Of a stretch of DNA of 44,021 nt, positions 10,432 to 20,703 are shown piece by piece (within the stretch, counting starts at the first letter, position 1; each line of letters opens with the position of its first letter). This stretch comes from Paulinella micropora (Eukaryota > Cercozoa > Imbricatea > Euglyphida > Paulinellidae): NCBI GenBank assembly GCA_019918135.1, contig WBZZ01003576.1:152501-196521 (forward strand), written 5' to 3'. A program made the position numbers and the translations under genes. Below the pieces are notes generated by a model. It did no database searches, was not told the DNA's origin, and was given only the letters and a program-made list of their open reading frames with translations.

Positions 10432-10499
<68 letters not shown>
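10014..10499 (-). repeat. (AAT)n arrays separating short related repeats
   Basis: AAT/TAA arrays lie at about 10010-10054, 10230-10253 and 10433-10499. After each array the sequence restarts with a similar opening (TAGTGTATCTC, TAGTGCTTCTC, TACTATATCTG). On the minus strand these are short units ending in a (TTA)n tail, the pattern of 3' ends of non-LTR retrotransposons or SINEs. No RT remains, so the class is inferred. Confidence 0.6.
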
Positions 10500-10502
<3 letters not shown>

Positions 10503-11388
10503 ATATCTGAGGCGTACTGATGCAGCTAATGGCATATCCTCAACGGACATAAGCCTCCAATACCCTTGTTCGAGGTCCTCCACCCCCCCGTGTCAGTCTC
10601 TCGCCTGATGATCGGGGCCACCGATGGAGCTCCTGAGGGCAAGACTGCACTAAGCCGAGGTTATTCCGCAGTCCCAGCAACCTCTTGCAAGACGTCACCG
10701 AATGTGCAAGTGCATACACCAAGCGCGGTTGCTAGAGCTGCCTCGAAACCCCACCCATAACAATCTGGTGTCTGCTGGGTCCTGGGCTATCAACCAGCAT
10801 ATGCGGAGTTTAAGATCTTTTACGCGCGCAACGACCCTCCTCCCCAGCATCTACCACCAAAGGGTTATGAGTTGGCGTCACAGTTAAACGCCTTGAGGCC
10901 ATTGGGCTGGAACTCTGTTTAGCAAGTGTGACTAGGTTTTTTCATCGGGATTTCCCTCAAATATGTCACAGTCAACACTCCAAGGCAGATTTACTATATC
11001 TGAGGCGTACTGATGCAGCTAATGGCATATCCTCAACGGACATAAGCCTCCAATACCCTTGTTCGAGGTCCCCCACCCCCCCGTGTCAGTCTCTCGCCTG
11101 ATGATCGGGGCCACCGATGGAGCTCCTGAGGGCAAGACTGCACTAAGCCGCGGTTATTCCGCAGTCCCAGCAACCTCTTGCAAGACGTCACCGAGTGTGC
11201 AAGTGCATACACCAAGCGCGGTTGCTAAAGCTGCCTCAAAACCCCACCCATAACAATCTGGTGTCTGCTGGGTCCTGGGCTATCAACCAGCATATGCGGA
11301 GTTTAAGATCTTTTACGCGCGCAACGACCCTCCTCCCCAGCATCTACCACCAAAGGTTATGAGTTGGCGTCACAGTTTAACGCCTTGA
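10500..11388. repeat. two 0.4-kb direct repeats, spacing 493 bp
   Basis: 10500-10896 and 10993-11388 are about 98% identical, opening ACTATATCTGAGGCGTACTG and closing AACGCCTTGA. The first is preceded, and the second followed, by an AAT array. The 96-bp spacer (10897-10992) is unique. The short frames inside (10540-10760, 11033-11253) do not look coding. Confidence 0.92.
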
Positions 11389-11656
11389 AATAATAATAAT
11401 AATAATAATAGTAATAATAATAAAGTTTGAAAAAAAAATGTCAGCGCTTCCCGTTAGAGAGATTATACTCGGAAAAAAAAAGACAGGGAAATGCTCACTG
11501 ATAGAATGCCACACACACTAGCTAGCCATACTAAAGCTAGTAGCTATACTCCCCTCTCTAAACTATATGCTGCGGCGCCCAAAGAGACCTTTTGCCCCCC
11601 CGGGGGGCCCCCCCCCTCACAAAAAAAAGAAAAAGAAGAAGATGGAGTAGGAAAGA
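11389..11656. other. low-complexity stretch with conserved 3'-type motif
   Basis: An AAT array (11389-11423) is followed by AGCGCTTCCCGT (11444-11455), a motif also seen in both copia fragments (about 17385 and 18795), and then a C/G palindromic run near 11597-11613. No gene is supported. Confidence 0.5.
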
Positions 11657-12179
11657 TTATACCTCCAACGACATGTCCACTTCATCAGCGTCGACCGCGG
11701 GCTTTTTGGACTTCGGCTTGCCTAGTCACGTCAGAAATTAGAAACACTGCAAAAAAAGCACACAAAAAAAGATGAAATTTGCTAGTACCTGGCTTTTTCT
11801 TGCTGGACCCCTTAGGCATAGGAGGCTCAGGGGTCTCTTCTTCTTCAGGGACGTCTGGAACGTCTGGAACATCGTCGACGTCGATGGATTCTGCACAGAG
11901 AACCAAACAATATTACATACATCCTTCATTTTTCATATTACATACAATGTTGCTACCGAATCTCAGTTTTTTTGGCCTGCCCGAAGAGCGAGGCTCAGTC
12001 GGGCCCTTTTTTTGATTCTTCTTCTAACGTTTCAGGCGAGCATGCAGTAAATATGCAAAATAAAGAAAAGGAAGATGCCAAAAAAAACAAAAACAAAAAC
12101 AAAAAAAAAAAAAAAAAAAAAGATAGAGCTGGTGGAGAAGAAGAATAATAACATGTATTTGAAGAAGAAAAAGAAAAAT

Positions 12180-12215
<36 letters not shown>

Positions 12216-12416
12216 AGAAGAAGAAGAAGAAGAAGAAATGACCTTGTTTGCTTCGTACAGAAGCAAAAGCTCCCGCTTCCGCCAGTTGCAAATCATAGGC
12301 GGGTTCGTGGTGTTACCGACGTAGAGGAGCCACGCGGGCTTCACCTGCTTCTCGAAGTCCATCGGCGACGGATCAAGCATGCAAGAGTGTTTAAGGTTAA
12401 AACCAAAAAAACCCAT
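11657..12416 (-). CDS. spliced gene of the nested element, Pro/Lys-rich nuclear-type protein
   Basis: Four exons stay in frame when GT..AG introns are removed: 12416-12243, 12023-11957, 11890-11789 and 11721-11657, the last ending in TAA. The introns are 219 bp (containing the TTC microsatellite), 66 bp and 67 bp. The product is about 135 residues. Exon 1 is an ordinary folded-looking segment (KPAWLLYVGNTTNPPMICNW). The rest is basic and acidic with GRPKK (AT-hook-like) and SKKKPGKPKSKKP, suggesting a DNA-binding nuclear protein. The start could be ATG at 12416 or 12380. No family is recognised. Confidence 0.5.
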
Positions 12417-12436
12417 GAGCTGATATTGGATTTCGA

Positions 12437-12924
12437 ATGCATGGTGTTGCAACGCAAAACTCCGATCGGAAACAGTTCAAGAAGGCAGAGCTTATTGAAC
12501 AAGCGTGGAACCATTTCGAACGATGCGACTGTGGGTTCCCTGAGGAAGAAGAGCTTGGTGCTGCTCAGCCTGCAGAACCAGTGGCAGATTCAGAGGATGA
12601 CTTATCTGATACTTCATCTTCCAGTTCATCAACTGACTCATCGTCTGATCGATCTTCTGGTTCAGAGGAAGAAAAGCATGGTATTAGTTTTCTTCTTCTT
12701 CTTCTTCTTCTTCTTCTTCTTCTTCTTCTTCTTCTTCTTCTTCTTCTTCTTCTTCTTCTTCTTCTTCTCCTCCTTAACATGATGCTATCCATATTGTAGA
12801 TGATTCAGATCGCTCCGACGCAAGTTGGAGAATGCGTAACTCAGGAATCCGTTTGCGCGGACGTCGCCGCGCACGTCGTGCTGCGGGTGGACGTGGACGT
12901 GGACGTGGACGTGGTCGTATGTGA
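12437..12924 (+). CDS. spliced gene of the nested element, Ser/Asp-rich with RG tail
   Basis: Exon 12437-12680, intron 12681-12799 (GT..AG, filled by a TTC microsatellite), exon 12800-12924 ending TGA. This gives about 122 residues in one frame. The first 35 residues (FKKAELIEQAWNHFERCDCG) resemble the helix seen near the end of pogo/Tigger-type DDE transposases, but that is weak. Then come acidic and Ser runs, and a C-terminus of GR repeats typical of nucleic-acid binding. Its ATG lies only 20 bp from the ATG of the minus-strand gene, so one or both may have further 5' exons. Confidence 0.5.
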
Positions 12925-13134
12925 TCATTTTTTTTGAAGGAATTTTTCTGGGTCCGACTTTTTTCATAATGGTTTTTGTCTAGGGCAACTGCAACTGTAA
13001 CGCTTCTTCTAAAAACTGAAATTAGAAATTTGTTTAACTCTGATAATGCACCAGAATCTGATGTGAAGCGTCCTCCCTTCGACCCATCCCCCCCCCCACC
13101 CCCCCCCCCCCCCCCCTCCCCCCTCTACGTACCA

Positions 13135-13509
13135 GCGTACGTCACAGCGGGCAAACAGAATTTTTTGAAGGTAAAACCATGTAATATAGTAAAATGCTTA
13201 ATATAAGCAAGAATAAACAGTAAAAGCAAATTCTGCATGTTCGGCATTGTTATCATCATAGATTCATGGTAGCCGGGACTATGAAAAAGTAGAAAAATTA
13301 CCGTGTCGGACCGGTTCCTGCCCACCTCTGAAGATGAAGTTAAAGTGTATTACAATTAATAAAAACATATTTTAATATTATTTTTATATGTTCTGCAATC
13401 AGGGAATTCATTTCCTTTCATTTCCACACGTTTTCAAAAAAATCCATATACTTCATCGAAAATTTCGGAAAAAGGGATACCCCCAAGATTGTCGAATGTT
13501 TAGTTATAT
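13135..13509 (-). repeat. right terminal inverted repeat
   Basis: Inverted copy of 8629-8998. The element's outer edge is at 13509. A poly-C tract (13088-13123) lies just inside, matching the poly-G tract inside the left copy. Confidence 0.88.
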
Positions 13510-15614
13510 CCGTCCGACTACTAACTCCTTTCAAGGTGCCAGATGATTTTTTCATATTAGTTTCTAACCACGCATGGTGTTTCGTAGGAAATTCCCGGCC
13601 GACAATATTAATATTCGCCATAGTATCATTACCAACGTTTATAAAGGTATTTAATGTTTCACAAAAAAGGTTCGTATAGCATAAAGCGTCTGGCCGGTGA
13701 CTTTTTAAGGCCAATACAAGGAGCTTGTGTTCTAAAATCTGTATCCTTTTCTCGAGGTTCGCCTCCTCCTCCCTTTCCGTCGTTTTTGTAATGTCTTTTT
13801 GGGTATTGTTCACAGGCGAAGGATGATTGTCCTTGCTTTCTCTGTTTGAGACCGTGAGGAGAGGTTGATGTCCTCCATCCTCCTTGTCTATTGTCTGTCT
13901 CGGCAAGTTGATAAGATTGATTGCCGGTTCTATTCTTACTTTCTTCGGCTGTGGCTGCGACAGGCCCGCCTGCTTTCTCTTTGCCAGCGCTTTACTCGCC
14001 TGCCTATTAGCAGCATGCACTGTTTGTTGTCGTGATGGGTGTACTGGTATTGTACTAGTACCTTTGAGTTGGTCTGTGGCCTGCTGTGGGCTCTTAGACT
14101 CACTGGTACCCTTGGTTGGGACTGCACAACGGTGTATCGTGCAATGTTTGTTGTTCTGTTTGCTCCCTCCTTCTCTAGTCATTGGACTACCTCAAATCTG
14201 TTACCTGAGTCGGCATCAGTGTCGGTAGTGGTTGCGCCTGATGTCGCATAGACCTGTGGTGCTGAGGAACTGGAGCCTGAGCTCGAGCCGTCTGCCCAGC
14301 CCCCATCTCTGTGGTACGGGCGCTCTGCGCTGCCGTATCCACCTCGGCCAACCCATCTTCCTCCTCCTCTACCTTGAAATACACCTCTTCCTCCTCCTCT
14401 TCTCACAAATCCTCTCCCCCCCCCCCCCCCGCGAGTGTATGTGCCTCGTGCGAAAGGGGCTCCTCCTCCTCGATTGATTCCTCTCCCTCCTCCTCTTACT
14501 CGTGTTCCACCTCTTCCTCTACTTGCGGCTTCTATGGCTGCCGTCTTCTGATCATCTCTAGCGAAAAGAGAATTGATCGCGTCAGCTAGTTCGTGGTCAT
14601 GGTCCGCGACATCCTGTAATTTCCACCCCTGATCATTGCGCAGTCGGCGCAGAACGGCGACGGTGTTGGTTTCGTCCGACCGTACGTTCTTGAGGAGTGT
14701 GTTTCAGATGCGGGTGTCCTCGACATCGTGGTTGTACGGGCATTTCTTATTTGTGTGTTTGAAGCATTGTGCCCGTGCCCACCAACGAATACAAGGTGTG
14801 TTAGCTTCACGACTGTTCTCTCTTGGTCGCTTTCCTAGAGATCGTTGCGTATGTGCGGCTTGCGGTTGAGCAGAAGCCGATGCAGAACCGATCAAGGATG
14901 CTGTCTGGCTGTCGAGCCTCTGACAAGCGGTCATTACTTCGGTCCACAAGGCAGTTACAAAATCCTCAAGGGCAAACTCAATGCCACTTTGGTTTCTACC
15001 TTCGAACTTTCTTTCTAGATTCTTGATATCAGTGGGGACACCACGGACAGACAGCCATGCTGCAGTTGTGCGTTTATTTTTCCACTGTATGTTTGTGCGT
15101 TCATGAAATTCCGCAACGAGCGCAGCAGCGTAGAGTGTTGCAGATATGTCGTATATGTCGCACAGTGTAAGAGTGTCGCCATACTTGATATCCTGCAATG
15201 GCACTCTTTCGTGCTCAAACCTCACTTTGTTGAAGAGAGGCTTCGCAAGGCCGGGAATTTCGATCAGGAGGTTGCTTTGACCTCGTCCTGGTCTATTCCT
15301 TTTCTCGTAAGGAATGTAGATGTGTGTTTTATAAGAGGTTGGGTAGTTAAGGAAGAAGGACTCTTCATCATCATATGTAGCCAACTGTTCCCATGTATTT
15401 GGGATATTCTGGCCAACATCCTCCATCTCTCTCTCTGCCTCTGTCAGTGGAGAGCCTCCAGTCTGACCTGCACTCGCTTCTTGTGCATTACCCCCCCCCC
15501 CCCCCCCTGTCGACTCTACATCGGCTGTATACGTATACTCCTCTCTCTCCCTCCTCTTTCTCTAGGACCATAATCAGTTGGTGTCACACCAGCCTGCTCA
15601 TTCTCGTCTTCCAT
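13510..15614 (-). pseudogene. gag (and protease start) of the Ty3 element, broken frames
   Basis: The clearest piece is 15426-14704 (240 residues), a capsid-like region ending in a zinc knuckle of spacing C-X8-C-X7-C-X3-H. An in-frame TGA at 14704 interrupts it, but protein-like sequence continues past it (VAVLRRLRNDQGW) into an RGG-box region. Frame then shifts near the poly-C tract at 14418-14430 and again near 14185. The last piece (14182-13510) has NDTMANINIVG, possibly a decayed protease active site (DTGA expected). An ATG at 15614 is a candidate start in another register. Not functional as read. Confidence 0.75.
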
Positions 15615-16137
15615 CTTATGTTATGAGAGTCACGTCTGCTTTTTTTTCTTCTTCTTCTGTTATTCTTATCACTCTATGCAACCTTCTTCTCCTTCTTCCT
15701 TTTCTCTGTTGAAATAGTTATGGGGCGTCAGGCCCTACACAGAGATAACGATAGTTTGGTCAAAAAAGCTGTTTTGTAGAAGTTAGTCTGTCGTCGGACA
15801 GTGCTTCGATATTTGTCTTGCTCTTGTGTGAGAGATGTGTAATCTCCTCTGGTTTCTGCAGAGAAAATGTAAGGAAAATGGTTCAGAACAGAGAGTGGGA
15901 GTGCTTTGCTCGTTTTTTCCTCTGTCTGTGTGTTTGTCTGATGTTTGTTTCGCACTTGTCCTACTTGGCTTTATGCAAACAGCAAAAGGGAGTGGAGTAG
16001 GTGTGGTCTGGTGTCTTGTAGAAGAGCACACAGAAGCCAAATGTGCACAAGGGCTAAAGGTTATGCCAGCTTGTGACAAATTGATTGCTTGTTTGTAAGT
16101 TTTTTTGTTTGAGGATGAGTAGGGGTGTTTGTTTTCG

Positions 16138-16206
16138 TCTGATGTCTGTGCGACAGATCAGCGAAAAATAAATTTGTGCTTATCTGATGTCTGTACGACA
16201 GATCAG
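16138..16206. repeat. two near-identical hairpins in the retrotransposon leader
   Basis: 16138-16161 and 16183-16206 are 24-bp copies differing at one base. Each is a near-palindrome (TCTGATGTCTGT ... ACAGATCAG). They lie between the primer-binding site and gag, where packaging or dimerisation signals are usual in LTR elements. The leader as a whole is about 15615-16224. Confidence 0.7.
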
Positions 16207-16224
16207 AAAAGAAATCAGCTTTTA

Positions 16225-16237
16225 GCTATGGACTCCA
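16225..16237 (-). other. putative primer-binding site
   Basis: TGGAGTCCATAGC on the minus strand begins 2 nt after the 5' LTR. TGG is the complement of a tRNA 3' CCA, as needed to prime minus-strand synthesis. The matching tRNA was not identified. Confidence 0.55.
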
Positions 16238-16239
16238 AA

Positions 16240-16456
16240 TGTACTATCCCCAACGATAGCTCAATGGAAGAGTAAGTCGGTAATATAACCAAACACAGTC
16301 CTCAAAAAGAGAACGATTTCTCGTTATATTAGCTCAGTGACGCAAAGGCAAAGTGCAGCCAAAAGACCAGGATCAAATTGGCATTTCAGACGTGTCCGGC
16401 CAGACGAAATCTATAAATAAGTTTTTTACCGGATAATTCGGGGGGTGATGTCCACA
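16240..16456 (-). repeat. 5' LTR
   Basis: 217 bp, same ends as the copy at 2497 and followed by CAAA (16457-16460). Differences lie at the GAACGATTTC and AAAGTGCAGCC positions plus one extra G near the end. 16461-16696 outside it holds no gene I can support. Confidence 0.92.
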
Positions 16457-16696
16457 CAAAATTCACTGATTTTGCGGTTTTCGGCATATCACAGGAAAAA
16501 GGCAGCCGAGAAGGGGAAAATGGCAATTGCTGTAAAAACTTTGATTAAATCGTTTGAAGTCATTCCTGGACGAAATCGAAAGCTAGTTAGTGAAGTCGAA
16601 ACGTCGTGCAGAGGAGAACCTAACGGATCGGTCAAAAACAGTAAAATGTCAACGGTAGTGGTTTTAGCCGGTCGTTAAAGTGCTCAGTCTGATAGC

Positions 16697-16918
16697 TGTT
16701 AGAATAATATATTAATTGTGTTAAATATATTAATCTGGAACTCTCACCAAACGCAGTTTGCAGTGACAGAACTTTAATAGAAAACAGAAAAGGCGCGAAG
16801 CGCAGAGCGCAAAGTAACATGACTGGCCGGATCTAAGTAATGGCTCTAACGACACCGTTACTCCGATACGGCCGGCCGGGTAACTAACTATTATTAAGAT
16901 TAATTATTAGTTCCAACA
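16697..16918 (-). repeat. copia 3' LTR
   Basis: 222 bp with short inverted ends (TGTTAGAA ... TTCCAACA). The adjacent inside sequence 16919-16927 is a purine tract on the minus strand, directly before the LTR's TGTTGGAAC end, the usual copia arrangement. Confidence 0.8.
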
Positions 16919-17936
16919 CTCCCCCTGGAACAAAGTAAATTATGAAAGTTACTGCAGGTCCTAATATATGTTACGACCACTATTACTATTTGTGAAACAA
17001 TATTATGAAAACACAAACTTAAAACATAACGTAACCACTGTTACCCTCACACTCTCCGAGACGTGCAATCAGGCTTGGCTACCCGCTCAGACCGCGGCAA
17101 GTATGTATCGGTTAGACTACATACAAGGCAGCGACCTCGCAATCATTGGGCCTACCTGAGGAGAAGAAGATTAGTGTCCTACCCACCCTTTATCGCTTAA
17201 CACATATCCTTAGGTAACGGATGATAACATTATGTAAACCAGACACATGAAACATACCATCATGAGTATATGTTAATATGATCCAGGATAGATATGATAA
17301 CATATAAATATGATAGTTATGCAACTATGCCAATTCATCATATATTAACGTATATATGAGCACTATATTAAAAAAAAATGACAACGCTTCCCGTAAGGGG
17401 TATATGAAGAAAAATTATCCAACTATGTTCTGGTACAGCTAGGAGACAGTTGCCGAGGTCTTTCGAAACGATAAATCACCCGAAGGTGTTGCGAGACGAT
17501 CAACGACCCTTCGACTGCCATCACAAGCCTCCAACTCAGTTGGCTTAGTTATAGTATATATGTATATATGATAAGCGAGTTAAATATTACGCAAAAGTAC
17601 AATTAATCTGATTCCCCCCCCCCCCCCCACTAGCCCCCGGATCCATTCGAGAGACGCAGCGAAATTCATGGGGAAGGACGGGCGTAAAGACAAACGCGGA
17701 TGCGTGCATGGGGGTGGGCTCGGAGATGAGCGCGGAGAGGAACATAAAAATGGCGAACAGAAGGAAGAGTCCACTGGTATTTCCCCAATCACACTCTTCG
17801 CCCGGCGGAGGTAGACCCAGTACCTACAACACTCTCCTCTTAACGTATACGTATGCGTAAATTTAAAATCGCGACTTATTGATAATAAATATGTATAATG
17901 GCCCATAAAATACGGATATAATTGATAAACCCTTAA

Positions 17937-18293
17937 TTATTTTGCAAAATGCGAGAAATCAATCCCGAAGCGAATCATACACCCCTTGTCCACGATTAAC
18001 GAGACTTTGTTTGCTAGGACATTGAATTTTTCGTGCGTGAAATTGATCTTGGTAAAAATGTCCGCAAGATTATCTTCGGAAGATACCCGGAAAAGTTTGA
18101 CTGTTCCCTTTTCAACCAGCCGAGTAAGGAAATGGTACCTAACGTCAATATGTTTGGTTCGGGATTCTCCTAACCCCTTCTCGGACAACGTTAAAGCTCC
18201 CTCGTTGTCTTCAAGTAGGATAGTAGGTCCTTCAAAGCATATCCCCATATCACGTAAGGTTTGCCTCAAAGCCAATAACTCAGAACTAAACAT
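17937..18293 (-). pseudogene. copia RNase H, C-terminal part
   Basis: 118 residues starting at the conserved helix (SSELLALRQTL), then ILLEDNEGALTL (metal-binding Asp), TKHIDVRYHFL and NLADIFTK, all standard copia RNase H landmarks. The N-terminal third with the first catalytic Asp is absent. The region from here to 16928 has no other gene, only an AT-rich 3' region with a poly-C tract near 17614 and the ACGGGAAGCG motif near 17383. Confidence 0.88.
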
Positions 18294-18302
18294 AGCCCAA
18301 AA

Positions 18303-18546
18303 GAGCCCGATAGAATTATTCGAGGATAACTCTCAAACAGTCTTAGCGGCAGAGAGGGGTATGTCAGGTAATAGAACTAAACACTTACCTTTAGAATTAC
18401 ACTTTATGCACCACCTAGAGAGAGACGGTGAGATTAAGTTTGTAAAAGTAGGTACGAAGAAGCAGATAGGTGATGTAATGACAAAATATTTACCGAAAGA
18501 ACAATTCGAGTATTTACTTAACAAATTTACGGTAAAGCTCAAGTAA
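18303..18546 (+). pseudogene. copia RNase H fragment
   Basis: SPIELFEDNSQTVLA, then RTKHLPLELHFMHHL, then QIGDVMTKYLPKEQFEYLL to a stop at 18546. The sequence differs strongly from the minus-strand RNase H next to it, so this is a different copia family. About half the domain is missing. Confidence 0.85.
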
Positions 18547-19357
18547 TTTCGGGATTTGCGTGTCCACTCACCTATATTTGCTTTGAGTGTTTTGTGTAGT
18601 TTGTTGCTTGTTGCAGCAGCTTTGTTTTGCGCAGGGGTCAAGAGCAGTCGAGCCGAGGCTGGGTAGCCGACTGCCACGCGAGGCCGGCAGCCGCGAGGCT
18701 TTCCCTGGCTAACTTAGCAATTTGAATTCTTTCTATCATTCTTTCTGTCCTAGAATAGGAAATCTAAATTTTTTGATTTTGCTACCCTCTACGGGAAGCG
18801 CTTGCAAATTTTTGAACACATACATACTTCATACATGTTACTGCATGACTACACATATAAACATACATAGAGGATGTGATGTAAATGGGAGTTGATATTT
18901 AACCTTCGGGTAACCCATAACTGATCCTCAACACTATTTTTTCATATTTACACACTAATATAGCCTATGACTTGCGACTAAGGGGGAGCGTTGTAATGTA
19001 CTATTAATACCCGTTACTCCACCTAGACAATTTACCGGTAATTTGGATAGTCTTAGTCATAGGCAAGTTCATACTAGTAGGCCGGACAGTTATTAATACC
19101 TTTATTACTGACAAGGACACTTTCTAGAGTATTCGCGAATCATAGTCTGGAATGCCTAGAATCAAATGAGTATTACCATTCTGTTAAGGTCACCACATTT
19201 TGTGTGACCCAAAGTCATTAAAAGTCTTTTCTTCGGTTATTCTATACCCTTAGCGGGGTAGCTTCCCTAAACTCTGCGTTTGAGTGATAGATTACTTTCG
19301 TAACTATTAATATTACTAACTAATTAACAACTAACGTATATACCGGTTGTATTAATC
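18303..19357 (+). mobile_element. 3' end of a plus-strand copia element
   Basis: RNase H remnant (18303-18546), then a non-coding region, purine tract AGGGGGAG (18981-18988) and a probable LTR from about 18989 to about 19357. The LTR's first two bases read CG instead of TG and its outer end is not sharp. It abuts the oppositely oriented copia fragment at 18294-18302. Confidence 0.72.
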
Positions 19358-19455
19358 ACATCACCTAATTCACTTCCCAAGGCTTTGAATTCACAGTTAC
19401 ACTTAGAGTGATATAGGTAAAATAGGTAATTGTACACGAGCACGCGTACTGGACG

Positions 19456-19830
19456 ATGGTGCATTCAGAAGAGGCACGGGCGCTGCACGGCGACCCTATC
19501 TTCAAGGAAGCGGCAGCGGCGGAATGGCTGTCCCAGTATACTCCATGGGGCAACTTCACATCACGGTTTCTTTCTGTATACACGTTTGCCCGTATATTTT
19601 GGCCCAACCACAACCTGCCAGTTCTCACCGATGCACAGACCAATTTCATCGCCCGGTACATGCGCATGTACTGGACCTTTGCCGAACTTCGCCTGAACGC
19701 GGGGCTCAAAGCAGTGTTTGAGCACATTGCATACCGTTTGAACTCATTTCAATCGATTCCCCAGGGACCGCCACCTTCTAACGAGTGGCCCTTCTTGGCC
19801 CGCATGCCAGCTTTTCATACTAGGAAGTAA
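19456..19830 (+). CDS. unrecognised 124-residue protein
   Basis: ATG start, GC-rich codons in an otherwise AT-rich neighbourhood, and a balanced amino-acid mix (Trp, Tyr and Phe rich: WLSQYTPWGNF, YMRMYWTFAELRL) indicate a real or recently real gene. It looks helical and shows no signal peptide or membrane segment. It lies just outside a copia LTR and converges with the gene at 19959. I do not recognise the family. It could be host or viral. Confidence 0.5.
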   Translation: MVHSEEARALHGDPIFKEAAAAEWLSQYTPWGNFTSRFLSVYTFARIFWPNHNLPVLTDAQTNFIARYMRMYWTFAELRLNAGLKAVFEHIAYRLNSFQSIPQGPPPSNEWPFLARMPAFHTRK

Positions 19831-19958
19831 AATTGTAACAATTATTAAAACAATCGTAATTGTCCAATCTTCTAATTTAATATTAGTATTACGAGAACAG
19901 CTTACTTTAATTAGTTTACAAAATCCTGTTACTACATGCCCGGCCGTTAATACCTGTC

Positions 19959-20633
19959 TCAGAGTGGAGTCACGGTCAGCCACTCGTAATTCGTGTTGGA
20001 GGGATGGATGCCCAAGGCTCTGAGGTCCTCCAGGGGCCGGGCCACTTTAGACCTGCCGTCGAATACCAACTGCCGTGCGGGGTCGACACCAAATGCATGG
20101 CCGCCGTGCACGAGGATACCCAGCGGCGCGGTTCTGTCGCGTAGCCAGCCAGTACCACGCGTCTTCAGGGGTTCGCGCGAGACGATGGCCAACGACTGCC
20201 CCTGCTGCTCCAGCGCGTCCAAGTACTCGTAGAGCACGGGGTAGCAATCCACCGACTTCCTGAAGTCCGAGCGGAGCCGTTCCTTGTAACGCTTCGGCGC
20301 GTCGCACAAGTTGAACAAGGCAATGGCTAGGCACGCGTACGACTTGTCGAGACGGTAGCGCTGTGCCACGGCCGTGCCTGCTGAGCAGGCTACGGCACGA
20401 GGCACGGTGCTAGAGTCTCCGACCGGCCTGTACGGAGTGTCCTTGGCCATGACCTCCGCCTCGATCGTCCGCTGCCAGTGCTCAACGGCGTAGGGGCCTT
20501 CCTCATCTTTCCACTTCAGCACGCAGTACTCCGGCTCCAGTGTCCACGAGCGGCGCTTGGTCTTCGGGTCCTCCCAGGTCACCTTGATGGCGCGCCCATC
20601 GATCTCCTTCCATCCACATCGCTTCTTTTCCAT
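19959..20633 (-). CDS. putative papain-fold-like cysteine peptidase
   Basis: 224 residues from ATG. The arrangement Cys101 (SYACLAIALFNLC), His179 (HGGHAFGVD) and Asp192 (LVFDG) has the order and local context of papain-like (C39/C58-type) peptidases: Cys at the start of a helix, a Gly-His strand, then an Asp strand. The N-terminus (about 1-60) is basic with a Trp-rich strand region. Coding potential continues upstream of the ATG in frame (SKRRRPHVF), so the true start may be further right. Substrate and role are unknown. The peptidase call is inference from spacing. Confidence 0.45.
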   Translation of the reverse strand: MEKKRCGWKEIDGRAIKVTWEDPKTKRRSWTLEPEYCVLKWKDEEGPYAVEHWQRTIEAEVMAKDTPYRPVGDSSTVPRAVACSAGTAVAQRYRLDKSYACLAIALFNLCDAPKRYKERLRSDFRKSVDCYPVLYEYLDALEQQGQSLAIVSREPLKTRGTGWLRDRTAPLGILVHGGHAFGVDPARQLVFDGRSKVARPLEDLRALGIHPSNTNYEWLTVTPL

Positions 20634-20703
20634 GTCTGTAGGCCGCTGAAGCTCCTGGTAGCGGCAGAGCTTGCTAGTAAAGACGTGCGGGCGGCGCCGC
20701 TTG

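Larger units (their letters stand above)
8628..13509. mobile_element. 4.9-kb nested element with long terminal inverted repeats
   Basis: The ends are inverted copies of about 370 bp (from ATATAACTAAACATTCGAC on each side). CCGT occurs just outside both ends (8624-8627 and 13510-13513), a candidate target duplication. ATAT at the edges is an alternative reading. The insertion splits gag-pro from pol of the surrounding Ty3 element. Inside are AAT arrays, short repeats and three coding pieces, at least two with introns. No transposase signature is recognised, so the superfamily is open. Confidence 0.7.
2497..16456 (-). mobile_element. Ty3/gypsy-type LTR retrotransposon, nested insertion and broken frames
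   Basis: Two direct LTRs (2497-2712 and 16240-16456) begin TG and end CA and are flanked by the same 4 bp, CAAA (2493-2496 and 16457-16460). Read on the minus strand the order is 5' LTR, primer-binding site, gag with a CCCH zinc knuckle and RGG box, pol with RT, RNase H, H2C2 zinc finger and D,D35E integrase, purine-rich tract, 3' LTR. RT before integrase places it in Ty3/gypsy. The LTRs differ at about 8 positions, so it is fairly young, yet every pol module is in a different frame from the next. About 4.9 kb of its 14 kb is a nested element (8628-13509). Confidence 0.9.
16697..18293 (-). mobile_element. 3' half of a minus-strand copia element
   Basis: It contains the C-terminal half of RNase H (18293-17937), a long 3' region, a purine tract (minus strand CCAGGGGGAG) and an LTR (16697-16918). 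The 5' break is inside RNase H, where it meets an inverted, different copia fragment. It may be the missing end of the element at 23405-27883, which stops in the same domain. Confidence 0.8.

Noticed and set aside
12565..12792. Poly-Arg/poly-Leu frames over the TTC array
   Set aside because: The repeat lies in the intron 12681-12799. Frames there are repeat artefacts.
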